The position numbers and the translations under genes are program-made. The notes beneath the pieces were generated by a model, which was not told the origin of the DNA, did no database searches, and worked only from the letters and a program-made list of their open reading frames with translations. Of a stretch of DNA of 64,000 nucleotides, positions 28,363-37,686 are shown one piece after another. Within the stretch, counting starts at the first letter, position 1, and every line of letters starts with the position of its first letter. Location: positions 123,969-187,968 of the forward strand of contig JAEMGR010000010.1 in NCBI GenBank assembly GCA_016458225.1, given 5' to 3'. Source of the DNA: Myxococcaceae bacterium JPH2. Its GTDB lineage: Bacteria; Myxococcota; Myxococcia; Myxococcales; Myxococcaceae.

Positions 28363-29664
28363 ATGCCCAAGGACACGCTGACGATCACCGACAATCGGAC
28401 AGGGAAGACGTACGAGGTCCCGGTCGAGAACGGCTGTATCCGCACCAACGCCCTGCGACAGATCAAAGTCAGTGACGAAGACTTCGGTCTGATGGGCTAC
28501 GACCCCGCGTTCCTCAATACGGCGAACTGTAAGAGCGCCATCACCTTCATCGATGGCGACAAGGGCATCCTGGAGTATCGCGGATACCCCATCGAGCAGC
28601 TGGCCGAGAAGTCCAGCTACCTGGAGGTCGCGTACCTCCTGCTCAACGGTGAGCTGCCCACCCAGAAGGAGCTGGATCAGTTCACCCACCTCGTCACGCA
28701 CCACACCTACGTGCACGAGAACATCAAGTCCTTCATGGACGGGTTCCGCTACGACGCGCACCCCATGTCCATGCTGGCCTCCACGGTGGCGGCGCTCTCC
28801 GGCTTCTACCCGGACGCCAAGCACACCAAGGATGAGATGAGCCGCCGCATCCAGATCACCCGGCTCATCGCGAAGATGCCCACCATCGCCGCGTTCTCCT
28901 ACCGGCACACGATGGGCCTTCCGTACATCTACCCGGACAACGACCTGTCCTACGTCGCCAACTTCCTGGCGATGATCAAGCGCATCGGCACCACGACCTA
29001 CAAGGTCCACCCGGTGCTGGAGCGCGCGCTGGACGTGCTCTTCATCCTCCACGCGGACCACGAGCAGAACTGCTCCACCACGTCGGTGCGCACGGTGGGC
29101 TCGTCCGAGGTGGATCCGTACTCGGCGGTGAGCGCGGGCATCGGCGCCCTCTACGGCCCGCTGCACGGCGGCGCCAACGAGGCGGTGCTGCGCATGCTCC
29201 GCGAGATCGGCCACATCTCCAAGGTCCCGGACTTCATCAAGTCCGTGAAGAGCGGCGAGGGCGAGAAGAAGCTGATGGGCTTCGGCCACCGCGTCTACAA
29301 GTCCTACGATCCGCGCGCCAAGGTCATCAAGCGCGTGGCGGACGAGGTCTTCGAGGTCACGGGCAAGAACCCGCTGCTCGAGATCGCCCTGGAGCTGGAG
29401 CGCATCGCCCTGCAGGACGAGTACTTCGTGAAGCGGAAGCTGTACCCGAACGTCGACTTCTACTCGGGCCTCATCTACGAAGCGATGGGCTTCCAGGTGG
29501 AGATGTTCCCGGTGCTGTTCGCCATCCCCCGCACGGTGGGCTGGTGCGCGCAGTGGGAGGAGATGGTGAAGGATCCGGAGCAGAAGATCGCCCGGCCGCG
29601 CCAGGTGTTCACCGGCTCCAAGCGCCGCGACTACGTCGCGATGAACGCGCGCACCGCCAAGTAG
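28363..29664 (+). CDS. gltA: Citrate synthase (type II-like, hexameric)
   Basis: 433 residues from ATG 28363 (a GTG five codons up is possible). Catalytic segments: ILEYRGYPIEQLA, LHADHEQNCSTTSVRTVGSS with the first catalytic His, GPLHGGANEAVL with the second His, GFGHRVYKSYDPRAKVI, and VDFYSGLIYEAMGF with the catalytic Asp; PRTVGWCAQWEEM is the C-terminal signature. It condenses acetyl-CoA and oxaloacetate. It lies 88 bp after the shikimate operon, downstream of a hairpin and a T-rich stretch (about 28315-28330), so it probably has its own promoter. No strong Shine-Dalgarno is visible. Confidence 0.96.
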   Translation: MPKDTLTITDNRTGKTYEVPVENGCIRTNALRQIKVSDEDFGLMGYDPAFLNTANCKSAITFIDGDKGILEYRGYPIEQLAEKSSYLEVAYLLLNGELPTQKELDQFTHLVTHHTYVHENIKSFMDGFRYDAHPMSMLASTVAALSGFYPDAKHTKDEMSRRIQITRLIAKMPTIAAFSYRHTMGLPYIYPDNDLSYVANFLAMIKRIGTTTYKVHPVLERALDVLFILHADHEQNCSTTSVRTVGSSEVDPYSAVSAGIGALYGPLHGGANEAVLRMLREIGHISKVPDFIKSVKSGEGEKKLMGFGHRVYKSYDPRAKVIKRVADEVFEVTGKNPLLEIALELERIALQDEYFVKRKLYPNVDFYSGLIYEAMGFQVEMFPVLFAIPRTVGWCAQWEEMVKDPEQKIARPRQVFTGSKRRDYVAMNARTAK

Positions 29665-29706
29665 TCTTGGCGAAGTCAGTCCACGCGAAGTCCGCGTGAC
29701 GCATGA

Positions 29707-29737
29707 GGGGCGAGGAACCCAAGCGGGTTCCCGCCCC
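29707..29737. terminator. Bidirectional terminator between gltA and the acyl-CoA ligase
   Basis: GGGGCG-(A)-GGAACCC, loop AAGC, GGGTTCC-CGCCCC: 13 pairs and one bulge, followed by TTCTGCTTT. It sits between converging genes. Confidence 0.75.
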
Positions 29738-29757
29738 TTCTGCTTTGCGGGCCCGCC

Positions 29758-31572
29758 TCAGTCGTGTCCGGGCGCGTGCGCGCCGTCCGCGTAGAGCGAC
29801 TCAATCAGGGCGGCGTACTTCTGCTCCACGGCCTTGCGACGCACCTTGAGGGTGGGCGTCATCTCGCCGCTCTCGACGGTGAAGTCCTGGGGCAGCACGA
29901 CGAAGCGCTTGATGGTCTCGAAGCGGGAGAGCTTCGGGTTGACCTCGCGCTCGATGCCTTCGTGGATGAGCGCGTGCAGCCGCGCATCCTGCACGAGCGC
30001 CTCCGGCGCCTCCGTCCAACCCTGCGCCTTGGCAACTCCGGCCAGCTTCTCCGCGTCCACCGTGACGAGCGCCACCAGGTAGTTGCGGCGGTCCCCCACC
30101 ACCACGGCATGGCCCACGGGGTTCACCGTCTTGAGCAGCTCCTCGATGTTGGAGGGCGCCGTCTTCTTGCCGCCAGAGGTGACGATGATCTCCTTCTTGC
30201 GGCCCGTGATCCGCAGGTAGCCGCCGTCATCGAGCTGGCCCACGTCCCCGGTGTGCAGCCACCCCTCCACGAGCAGCTCCTGCGTCGCGGACGGGTTCTT
30301 GTAGTAGCCCATGCAGGTGTTGCCGCCGTGGACGAGGATCTCCCCGTCCTCGTCGATGCGCACCTCCACGCCGAGCATGGGACGGCCCACGGTGCCCATG
30401 CGGGTGGCCTCGGGCGTGTTGAGCGTGGCGGGTCCGGTCAGCTCCGTCATGCCCCACACCTCCAGCAGGACCATGTCCAGGGAGGTGAAGAAGTCGAGCA
30501 CGTCCCGGCCAATAGGCGCCGCCGAGGTGGCGAACACCTGGCACTGCTCCAGGCCGATGCGCGCCTTGAGGGGCGCCAGCACCAGGCGCCGCGCGAGCTG
30601 ATACTGGGCCTCCAGCCACACGGGCCGCTGCTCCTGCTGGAGCGCCCGGCCGTTGCGCTCCTGCGTCACCCGGCGCGCCCACCCGAGCAGGCGCTGCTTC
30701 AGCGCAGACTGCGCCCGGAAGCCGTCCTCGGCCTTCGCCTTGAACTTCTCCCAGACGCGGGGCACCCCGAAGAAGAGCGCGGGCCGCACGTCCTGGAGGT
30801 TCTTGCCCATCGCGTCCACCGAGTCCGCGAAGTACACCTGCAGCCCCAGCAAGAGCGGCGCGTGCAGCGAGATGATCTGCTCCGCGATGTGCGACAGCGG
30901 CAGGTACGACAGGAGCGTCTGGTCCTCCCGCGCCACCCGCAGCGTGTCGATGAGCTGACGCGCGGTCCAGGTGAGGTTGCGGTGGCTGAGCATCACCCCC
31001 TTGGGGTGGCCCGTCGTGCCGGACGTGTAGATCAGCGTGCCCAGGCCCTCCGGCTGGAGCGCGTTGACGCTGTCCCAGTAGGGCCCCTCGTCCACCCCCA
31101 GGCCCCGGGAGAGCACGTCCGCGTAGCGCAGCACTCCCTCGGGCAACGGGGCCGGCGCATCCATGACGAGGATGTGCTGGAGGGCCGGCAGCCGGGCCCG
31201 CAGCGCGAGCGCCTTCGTCAGGTACCGGGCGTTCTCCACCAGGATGAACCGCGCGCCACAGTGGCCGAGGATGTACTCCAGCTGCTCCTCGCTGCTCGTG
31301 ACGTAGAGCCCCACTGGCACGCCGCCCAGGGCCATGGCCGCCAGGTCCGCGACATGCCACTCCTCGCGGTTGAAGCTGATGATGGCCAGCGGCTCCCCCG
31401 CCCGGAAGCCCAGGGCATGCAACCCGAGCGCGAACCGCTTGACCCGTTGTGCGTATTCGAACCAGGAGGTGGGCACGAAGTCCCGACCTCGCCGGGTCCA
31501 CAACGCGGGCCGATGCTCGCGTTGGGTGGCTTGGTCGTGCAGCGCGTGGACCATCGTCTTGGGAAGGGCCAT
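29758..31572 (-). CDS. Long-chain acyl-CoA synthetase (AMP-forming)
   Basis: 604 residues from MALPKTMVHAL (ATG 31572). Motifs of the FadD15/FAA type: TLIYTSGTTGHPKGVMLSH (P-loop), SYLPLSHIAEQ, VWGMTELTGPATLN (A5), WLHTGDVGQLDDGGYLRITGRKKEIIVTSGGKK (A7-A8 with the fatty-acid signature), and a C-terminal LTPTLKVRRK-like TPTLKVRRKAV. It activates fatty acids to acyl-CoA for lipid synthesis or degradation. Myxobacteria have many paralogues, so the chain preference cannot be told. It is monocistronic here and divergent from the zinc-ribbon gene. Confidence 0.93.
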   Translation of the reverse strand: MALPKTMVHALHDQATQREHRPALWTRRGRDFVPTSWFEYAQRVKRFALGLHALGFRAGEPLAIISFNREEWHVADLAAMALGGVPVGLYVTSSEEQLEYILGHCGARFILVENARYLTKALALRARLPALQHILVMDAPAPLPEGVLRYADVLSRGLGVDEGPYWDSVNALQPEGLGTLIYTSGTTGHPKGVMLSHRNLTWTARQLIDTLRVAREDQTLLSYLPLSHIAEQIISLHAPLLLGLQVYFADSVDAMGKNLQDVRPALFFGVPRVWEKFKAKAEDGFRAQSALKQRLLGWARRVTQERNGRALQQEQRPVWLEAQYQLARRLVLAPLKARIGLEQCQVFATSAAPIGRDVLDFFTSLDMVLLEVWGMTELTGPATLNTPEATRMGTVGRPMLGVEVRIDEDGEILVHGGNTCMGYYKNPSATQELLVEGWLHTGDVGQLDDGGYLRITGRKKEIIVTSGGKKTAPSNIEELLKTVNPVGHAVVVGDRRNYLVALVTVDAEKLAGVAKAQGWTEAPEALVQDARLHALIHEGIEREVNPKLSRFETIKRFVVLPQDFTVESGEMTPTLKVRRKAVEQKYAALIESLYADGAHAPGHD

Positions 31573-31651
31573 TCGCGGAATGCTAGTGGAACCCCCGGGG
31601 GCGGACCACGTCTGTCGTCTCCGGCGTTGACAGCTGGTTGGATGGCTTTGT

Positions 31652-32038
31652 ATGCCGCGCCCGACCATGAGCATCGACTTCACCTGTCAGAAGTGCGAGG
31701 CGAGCTTCGAGCTGGACGCCCAGGACCTCATCGAGGGGACTGAGAAGATCGTCTGCCCGCATTGCGACTCGAAGGCGCCCACCAACCTCGCGGAGGACTT
31801 CGTCGCGGCGTTGACGGAGATGCGCGCGCAGATCGCCGCCCTCAGCAAGAAGTTCGCCGCCACCATGACGCTGGAGGCGGAGGAACTCGAAGACGAGCTT
31901 GAGGACGAGGACGAAGAGGAGGACGACGACGAGGACGAATCCGAGGAGGACGATGACGAGTCCGACGAGGATGAGGACGAGGACGTCGAGGACGACGAGG
32001 ACTACGACGACGAAGACGAGTCCGACGACGACCGCTGA
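31652..32038 (+). CDS. Zinc-ribbon protein with long acidic tail
   Basis: 128 residues (123 if the in-frame ATG at 31667, MSIDFTCQKCEASF, is used; neither start has a clear ribosome binding site). CQKC at the N-terminus and CPHC about 25 residues later form a zinc ribbon of the MJ0042/FmdB-like kind. A helical segment follows (AEDFVAALTEMRAQIAALSKK). From about residue 76 the protein is almost only Asp, Glu and a few Ser/Tyr. Such tails are seen in proteins that mimic nucleic acid or bind basic partners; here the role is unknown. It is the only gene in its unit and 80 bp from the divergent acyl-CoA ligase. Confidence 0.7.
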   Translation: MPRPTMSIDFTCQKCEASFELDAQDLIEGTEKIVCPHCDSKAPTNLAEDFVAALTEMRAQIAALSKKFAATMTLEAEELEDELEDEDEEEDDDEDESEEDDDESDEDEDEDVEDDEDYDDEDESDDDR

Positions 32039-32164
32039 ACCTCCTGCCTCACCCACGCCTCCCTGCCTGCCCTTCAACCTGGGAGGCGGGAGGTCGTGGA
32101 TTGCCTGGGCGAGGTGACGGCGGCGCGCCCTCCCGAGGAGGAGGGGGGTGCGTAGCTTAGGGGT

Positions 32165-32971
32165 GTGAAAACGCCCAACCGCGCCAACCTGCTTCTCGCT
32201 CCGCTGTCCGCCGTGGTGCTGGCGCTCGGAGGGCTGCTTCTCCTCCCGGCGTTCGGGATTCCCGGCGCCGTCGCCTCCTCGAAGAAGGCAACGAAGGGTG
32301 CCCCGGGAACAAGTCAGCCCTGCCTCACCGAGAAGGGCGGCGATCCCAAGGCCTGCACCGAGCTGGTCGAGTTGGAAGTGAAGGACGTGGTGCCCCTGGT
32401 GGAGGCGCAGACGCACGCCGTCGTGCTGACCACCAAGGATGGGGAGACGGTGCTGCCAGTCTTCGTGGACGAGGCCGCGGCCATCTCCATCGCGTTCCGC
32501 CTCGCCGAGCGAGCGCCCCCGCAACCCCTCGCGCAAGACTTGCTGGATGACGTCGTGTCCAAGCTGGGGGGCCAGGTGACGGAGGTCCGCATCGACGACC
32601 TGCGCGACAACGTCTACAGCGGACGGCTCTTCCTCCAGCAGGGCAAGAAGCAGGTCACCCTGGACGCCCGTCCATCGGACTCCATCGCCATGGCGCTGCA
32701 CAGCAACGCCCGCATCCGCGTCACGCGCAAGGTGCTGACCATGGCCGGCATCACCCGCGCCGAGATTGAGGCCCTCCAGAAGCAGGAGGAGGCCGGCCCT
32801 GGCGTGGGCGGCAGCGGGCCGAGCACGGGGAGCGACGACCTGGGTGGTGGGAGCGACGCGCTTCCGGTGCCCTCGCCCCATGGCCCCACGGGCGGCGGCG
32901 ACTTGCCCGATGTCACGCCCCACCCGCCCGAGTCCCCGCCCGCGGGCGCGGGGAAGGAAATCAGCCTCTAG
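32165..32971 (+). CDS. Exported bifunctional nuclease family (DUF151) protein
   Basis: 268 residues from GTG 32165. Residues 1-40 are a signal peptide or anchor (LLLAPLSAVVLALGGLLLLP then Ala-rich). Residues about 65-205 carry the BFN/DUF151 core: LPVFVDEAAAISIAFRL, QDLLDDVVSKLGG, EVRIDDLRDNVYSGRLFL and LDARPSDSIAMAL. The C-terminal 60 residues are Pro/Gly/Ser-rich and probably disordered. DUF151 proteins are usually described as cytosolic or nuclear nucleases; export is unusual. The function here is not known. Confidence 0.8.
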   Translation: MKTPNRANLLLAPLSAVVLALGGLLLLPAFGIPGAVASSKKATKGAPGTSQPCLTEKGGDPKACTELVELEVKDVVPLVEAQTHAVVLTTKDGETVLPVFVDEAAAISIAFRLAERAPPQPLAQDLLDDVVSKLGGQVTEVRIDDLRDNVYSGRLFLQQGKKQVTLDARPSDSIAMALHSNARIRVTRKVLTMAGITRAEIEALQKQEEAGPGVGGSGPSTGSDDLGGGSDALPVPSPHGPTGGGDLPDVTPHPPESPPAGAGKEISL

Positions 32972-32996
32972 GCGGCGACCCAGCACCTGACGCGCG

Positions 32997-33032
32997 AAAG
33001 CCCGGCCCCCCCTCCCAGGGAAGCCGGGCTTT
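32997..33032 (+). terminator. Terminator after the DUF151 gene
   Basis: AAAGCCCGGC (32997-33006) pairs perfectly with GCCGGGCTTT (33023-33032), then CTCTCCTC. It is 26 bp after the stop. Confidence 0.75.
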
Positions 33033-33126
33033 CTCTCCTCCGACGACGGAGGAGTCTTCAGCGAACCAACTCCAGAAGTAGTCCCCCTCCCGCGAGCCTG
33101 TCAAGCCGGTCCGTCCGCCGCCTACG

Positions 33127-34539
33127 ATGGCCGGACCTATGCGCAAGGCGAAAATCATCTGCACGCTGGGACCTGCCTCGAACACGCGAGAGGTCATCGA
33201 GGGGCTGATTCGCGCCGGCATGAACGTGGCTCGGCTCAACTTCTCCCATGGGACGCACGAGGAGCACCGACGCCGCGTGGAGCTCGTCCGCGAGGCGTCC
33301 CGCAAGCTGGGCGTGCCCGTGGCCATCCTCCAGGATGTGCAGGGCCCCAAGATTCGCCTGGGAAAGTTCGAAGGTGGACACCTCACGGTGAAGACGGGGC
33401 AGACCGTCACGCTCACCACCCGGGCCGTGCTGGGCCACGGCTCGCTCATCCCCACCCCGGTGCGCACCCTGCCCCGTGACGTGACGCGTGGCGAGGTGGT
33501 GTTGCTGGATGACGGGCGCGTGCGCCTGCGCGTGCGCAAGGTGGAGGGGCGCGAGGTGACGTGCCGCGTGGAGGTGGGCGGCCTGCTCAAGGATCACAAG
33601 GGCCTGAACCTGCCGGGCGCCGCGGTCTCCGTGCCGACCCTCACGCCCAAGGACGTGGAGGACCTCGCCTTCGGCCAGGAGCTGGGCGTGGACTACGTGG
33701 CCCTCTCCTTCGTGCGCTCGGCCGAGGACGTGAAGCGAGCACGGGCCCTCGTGGCGCGGAACCGGACGCCGCTCATCGCGAAGATTGAGAAGCCGCAGGC
33801 GGTGGAGAACCTGGAGTCGATTGCGCGCGCGTCGGACGGCGTCATGGTGGCCCGTGGCGACCTGGGTGTGGAGATGCCGCTGGAGCAGCTCCCCGCCATC
33901 CAGAAGCGCATCGTCCGCGAGGTGAACCGGCGCGGCGGCATCGTCATCGTCGCCACGGAGATGCTGGAGAGCATGGTGAACAACCCCCGCCCCACCCGCG
34001 CGGAGGTGTCCGATGTGGCCAATGCCATCCTCGATGGCGCGGACGCGGTGATGCTCTCCGGCGAGACGGCGGCGGGCCGACACCCCGTCGACGCGGTGGC
34101 CACCATGGCGCGCATCGTCGAAGAGACGGAGCGCGGAACCTTGAAGCACCCCCACCCCACGCCCTTCGAGCACTCGGACGACCTGGGCACGGGCGTGGCC
34201 GCGGCCGCCGTGGCGGCAGCGCACCAGTTGGGCAGTGAGACCATCGTCGCGTACACGGAGAGCGGCCACACCGCGCGGCTCCTGTCCGAGTACCGCCCGC
34301 ACGCGCGCATCCTCGCGCTCACCCCGAACCTCGAGGCGGTGCATCGCATGGCGCTCTACTGGGGCGTCACGGGGCTGCGCGTGAAGCGCGTGACGTCCAC
34401 GGACGCCATGCTGCGACAGGTGCGCCGCTTGTGCCGGGAGGAGCGGCTCGCCGCTCCGGGCGAGCCCGTGGTGATTGTCGCCGGAGTGCCACTCAACGTT
34501 CCCGGCAACACCAACCTGATGACCGTGCACCGCGTCTGA
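33127..34539 (+). CDS. pyk: Pyruvate kinase
   Basis: 470 residues, full length (MRKAKIICTLGP at residue 5 could be the true start). Motifs: TLGPASNTREVI, NVARLNFSHGTHEEH, ILQDVQGPKIRLG, LSFVRSAEDV, LIAKIEKPQAVENLE with the catalytic Lys, GVMVARGDLGVEMP with metal ligands, VATEMLESM and RPTRAEVSDVANAILDGADAVMLSGETAAG. The C-terminal domain (AAHQLGSETIVAYTESG) is the allosteric region. It makes pyruvate and ATP from PEP. It is monocistronic, converging with the 34570 gene. Confidence 0.97.
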   Translation: MAGPMRKAKIICTLGPASNTREVIEGLIRAGMNVARLNFSHGTHEEHRRRVELVREASRKLGVPVAILQDVQGPKIRLGKFEGGHLTVKTGQTVTLTTRAVLGHGSLIPTPVRTLPRDVTRGEVVLLDDGRVRLRVRKVEGREVTCRVEVGGLLKDHKGLNLPGAAVSVPTLTPKDVEDLAFGQELGVDYVALSFVRSAEDVKRARALVARNRTPLIAKIEKPQAVENLESIARASDGVMVARGDLGVEMPLEQLPAIQKRIVREVNRRGGIVIVATEMLESMVNNPRPTRAEVSDVANAILDGADAVMLSGETAAGRHPVDAVATMARIVEETERGTLKHPHPTPFEHSDDLGTGVAAAAVAAAHQLGSETIVAYTESGHTARLLSEYRPHARILALTPNLEAVHRMALYWGVTGLRVKRVTSTDAMLRQVRRLCREERLAAPGEPVVIVAGVPLNVPGNTNLMTVHRV

Positions 34540-34569
34540 GAGACGCAGCGCAGCGGCCATGGTCCAGAC

Positions 34570-35235
34570 TCAGAGCACCTTCTGCTCGAAGTCGTAGAGC
34601 TTCTCGACGGCGAGCTGGCGGTAGCGCTCCGTGTTGAGGGCGCGTCGGGCACACTCCCAGACGAGCTCCTTGGCCGGGCGCTCCGGCTCCTTCTTCTTGC
34701 GGCGCTTGACCTCCGCCTTGATGGACTTCACCACGGCGCTCGGGTGGTAGCAGAACGCCGAGGAGAACAGCAGGTGCCCACCGAACGGGATGAGGCGGGC
34801 CTCCAGAACGTCCCCCGTCTCCAGGCCCGCGACGTGACGGCGCTCCGTCACATCGAAGTCCTTGCCGGAGAACAGCTCCCGGAGGCGCACCATCCCCTTG
34901 CCCAGCTTGCGGACCTCGAAGAGGCCGTGGACGGTCTCCGTGAAGCTGCGGAAGGCGTTCACCTCTTCGGGGGCCGTGTTCTGCACCCGCGCCTCGTACA
35001 GCTCCACGGCCGGCGTCTTGCCCGTCTGCGGCGAGACGCGGTCGTAGAGGTAGTAGTCGAGGAACGACGCCATGCGCAGCTCGAAGAGCTTGTCGTCCTC
35101 GAAGACCTCGCCCGTCAGGCGGAAGTACTCCGCCTTGGCCACCAGGAGGTCCGCCTTGCGCGGCTCCTCGCTGCCAAAGGCGATGAGCTGATCCAGATAG
35201 GGCTGATAGGAGAGCGGGGTCTGAGGCGTGTCCAT
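34570..35235 (-). CDS. Hypothetical protein downstream of carA
   Basis: 221 residues from MDTPQTPLSYQ (ATG 35235); an in-frame ATG at 35250 overlaps the carA end region and is an alternative. It is soluble, charged, with no signal peptide. The motif FLDYYLYDRVSP near residue 55 and a basic KAEVKRRKKKEPERP segment near 180 stand out. It starts 16 nt after carA and so is probably co-transcribed with pyrB-pyrC-carA. I do not recognise a family; similar uncharacterised proteins may be restricted to myxobacteria, which I could not check. Confidence 0.7.
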   Translation of the reverse strand: MDTPQTPLSYQPYLDQLIAFGSEEPRKADLLVAKAEYFRLTGEVFEDDKLFELRMASFLDYYLYDRVSPQTGKTPAVELYEARVQNTAPEEVNAFRSFTETVHGLFEVRKLGKGMVRLRELFSGKDFDVTERRHVAGLETGDVLEARLIPFGGHLLFSSAFCYHPSAVVKSIKAEVKRRKKKEPERPAKELVWECARRALNTERYRQLAVEKLYDFEQKVL

Positions 35236-35251
35236 GGGGCGGTGGAGCATC

Positions 35252-36376
35252 CTACCCCGCCATCAGCTTCGCGAAGCGGGCGAAGAGATAGCGTGCGTCG
35301 TGAGGGCCGGGCGAGGCCTCGGGGTGGTACTGGACGCTGAAGGCGCGCGCGTCCGGGACGGCCAGCCCCTCCACCGTGCCATCGTTCAGGTTGATGTGGG
35401 TCACCACCGCCTTCCCCTTGAGGCTGGCGTCGTCCACGGCGAAGCCGTGGTTCTGGGCGGTGATCTCCACCTTGCCGGTGGTCAGGTCCTTCACGGGCTG
35501 GTTGGCGCCGCGGTGGCCGAACTTCATCTTGTACGTCCGGCCGCCCAGGGCCAGCGCCATGATCTGGTGCCCCAGGCAGATGCCGAACACGGGCACCTTG
35601 CCCAAGAGCGCCGCCACGGTGCGGTCCGCGCCCTTCACGGCGGCCGGGTCCCCGGGGCCGTTGGCCAGGAAGACGCCGTGTGGCTTGCGAGCCAGTACCT
35701 CTTCCGCGGTGGTGTTGGAAGGAACCACCGTCACGCGGCAGCCCTCATCCACCAGGTACTGGAGCATGGAGCGCTTGAGGCCGTAGTCGTACGCGACGAC
35801 ATCGAAGCGCAGCTCCGGCGTGGGCCGAGGGTCGTTCGGCGAGCGGAACACGTCCGGCGACGGCGTGGTGAAGACGTACGGCGTCTTCGTCGAGACGCCC
35901 GTGGCCAGGTCCATGCCCTCCATGCCCGGGGCGGTCCGAGCCCGCTCCACCAGCGCGGCGGCGGAGTGCCCGTCCGACGAGATGACGCCCGTCTGCGAGC
36001 CGTGCGTGCGCAGGTGGCGCACGAGCCGCCGGGTGTCCACGCCCTCGATGCCGGCGCGGCCGTGCCGCTTCAGGTACGCATCCAGCGACTCCTTCGAGCG
36101 CCAGTTGGAAGCCTGCGGCGTGAGCGAGCGCACCGCCATGCCCACCGCATGCGGCTGTCCCGCCTCCTCGTCCTCCGGATTGGCACCGACGTTGCCCATC
36201 TCCGGGTACGCCATGGTGACGATCTGCCCGACATACGAGGGGTCCGTGAGGATCTCCTGGTAGCCGAACATCGACGTGTTGAAGACCACCTCGCCCACCA
36301 ACTCACCGGTCGCGCCAAAAGCACGACCCTCGAACGTGGTGCCATCCGCCAGCGCGAGTACCGCCCGCTTCGTCAT
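35252..36376 (-). CDS. carA: Carbamoyl-phosphate synthase small subunit
   Basis: 374 residues from [12 protein letters not shown] (ATG 36376, overlapping the pyrC stop by one base, TGATG). The N-terminal domain ([17 protein letters not shown]) contacts CarB. The C-terminal class I glutamine amidotransferase has [14 protein letters not shown] with the nucleophile Cys, [15 protein letters not shown] and [11 protein letters not shown] with the catalytic His-Glu. It supplies ammonia to CarB for carbamoyl phosphate in pyrimidine and arginine synthesis. carB is not in the window. Confidence 0.96.
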   Translation of the reverse strand: MTKRAVLALADGTTFEGRAFGATGELVGEVVFNTSMFGYQEILTDPSYVGQIVTMAYPEMGNVGANPEDEEAGQPHAVGMAVRSLTPQASNWRSKESLDAYLKRHGRAGIEGVDTRRLVRHLRTHGSQTGVISSDGHSAAALVERARTAPGMEGMDLATGVSTKTPYVFTTPSPDVFRSPNDPRPTPELRFDVVAYDYGLKRSMLQYLVDEGCRVTVVPSNTTAEEVLARKPHGVFLANGPGDPAAVKGADRTVAALLGKVPVFGICLGHQIMALALGGRTYKMKFGHRGANQPVKDLTTGKVEITAQNHGFAVDDASLKGKAVVTHINLNDGTVEGLAVPDARAFSVQYHPEASPGPHDARYLFARFAKLMAG

Positions 36377-37686
36377 CACCGAGACTCCTTGGAGGGGCTC
36401 ACCTGGCCCCCCTCGTAAACGCAGCGACCACTCACCCACGTCTGCGTCACGCGGCCCTTCATCGACCGGCCATGAAACGGGGTATTGCGACTGCGGGAAT
36501 AGAAACGCTGGACGTCCACCGTCCACTCCTCATCCGGCGACACCACCGTGATGTCCGCCGGTGCCCCCACGGCCAGGTGGCCGCCCGGCAGGCCGAACGC
36601 TCTCGCCGGGCCCTCCGACAGCAGCTCCACGGCGCGCCGAGGACTCAACAGCCCCCCATGCACCAGCGCCAGCGTCAGCCCCACCGCGGTCTCCAGGCCG
36701 ACGATGCCGTTGATGCCCTTCTCGAACTCCACCTGCTTGTCCAGCACACCGTGCGGCGCGTGGTCCGTGGCGATGGCGTCCACCGTGCCATCCACCAGCG
36801 CCTCGCGCAGCGCCAGGACGTCGCGGTCCGAGCGCAGCGGCGGGGCCATCTTCGCGTGCGTGTCGTAGTTGCCCACCGCGCGGTCATCCAAGGTGAAGTG
36901 ATGCGGCGCCACCTCGCAGGTGACGCGCAGGCCGCGCTGCTTGGCCTCGCGGATGAGGCGCACGCTGCCCTCGCACGAGACGTGCGCCACGTGCAGCCGG
37001 CCCTTCGTCTCCTCGAGCAGCACCATGTCGCGCGCCACCATGGCGACCTCGGCGGACGCCGGGATGCCTCGCAGCCCCAGGCGCGTGGAGGTGGCGCCCT
37101 CGTGCATGGTGCCGCCGGCCGACAGCGTGAGGTCCTCCTCGTGCACCATCACGGGGATGTCGAAGAGCGTGGCGTACTGGAGCGCGCGCCGCATCAGCGC
37201 CGCGCTCATCACGGGCCGGCCGTCGTCGGTGATGGCCACGCAGCCGGCGGCCACCAGTTCGCCCGCCTCGGCCAGCTCCTCGCCCTTGAGGCCCTTGGTG
37301 ATGGCCCCAGCGGGGTAGACGTGACAGAGGTTCGCGTCACGGGCGCGTGACAGCACCAGCTCGGTGACGAGCGCGCTGTCGTTGACGATCTTGGTGTTGG
37401 GCATGGCCACCACCGCGGTGAAGCCGCCCGCCACCGCCGAGCGACACCCGGTGAGCACCGTCTCCTTGCCCTCTTCGCCCGGCTCGCGCAGGTGCACGTG
37501 CAGGTCGATGAAGCCTGGCACCACCCACTGGCCCGCGGCCTCCACCACGCGAGCGCCCGCGGGCGCGGCGATGGGCTGGGCCGAGACCTCGACCACCTTC
37601 CCGTCGCGCACCAGCACGTCGTGCACGCCGTCCACACCGTGGCGTGGATCAATGAGCCGCCCCCGCCGGAAGAGCACTGAACTCAT
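36376..37686 (-). CDS. pyrC: Dihydroorotase (class I)
   Basis: 436 residues from [12 protein letters not shown] (ATG 37686, ATGA overlap with pyrB). [18 protein letters not shown] holds the metal-binding HxH and the Arg; MPNTKIVND is the substrate loop; HEED supplies a His, [11 protein letters not shown] and [10 protein letters not shown] more ligands, and ATDHAPH the catalytic Asp. It cyclises carbamoyl-aspartate. The longer class I form (about 430 residues) often associates with PyrB, and the overlapping genes fit that. Confidence 0.95.
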   Translation of the reverse strand: MSSVLFRRGRLIDPRHGVDGVHDVLVRDGKVVEVSAQPIAAPAGARVVEAAGQWVVPGFIDLHVHLREPGEEGKETVLTGCRSAVAGGFTAVVAMPNTKIVNDSALVTELVLSRARDANLCHVYPAGAITKGLKGEELAEAGELVAAGCVAITDDGRPVMSAALMRRALQYATLFDIPVMVHEEDLTLSAGGTMHEGATSTRLGLRGIPASAEVAMVARDMVLLEETKGRLHVAHVSCEGSVRLIREAKQRGLRVTCEVAPHHFTLDDRAVGNYDTHAKMAPPLRSDRDVLALREALVDGTVDAIATDHAPHGVLDKQVEFEKGINGIVGLETAVGLTLALVHGGLLSPRRAVELLSEGPARAFGLPGGHLAVGAPADITVVSPDEEWTVDVQRFYSRSRNTPFHGRSMKGRVTQTWVSGRCVYEGGQVSPSKESR

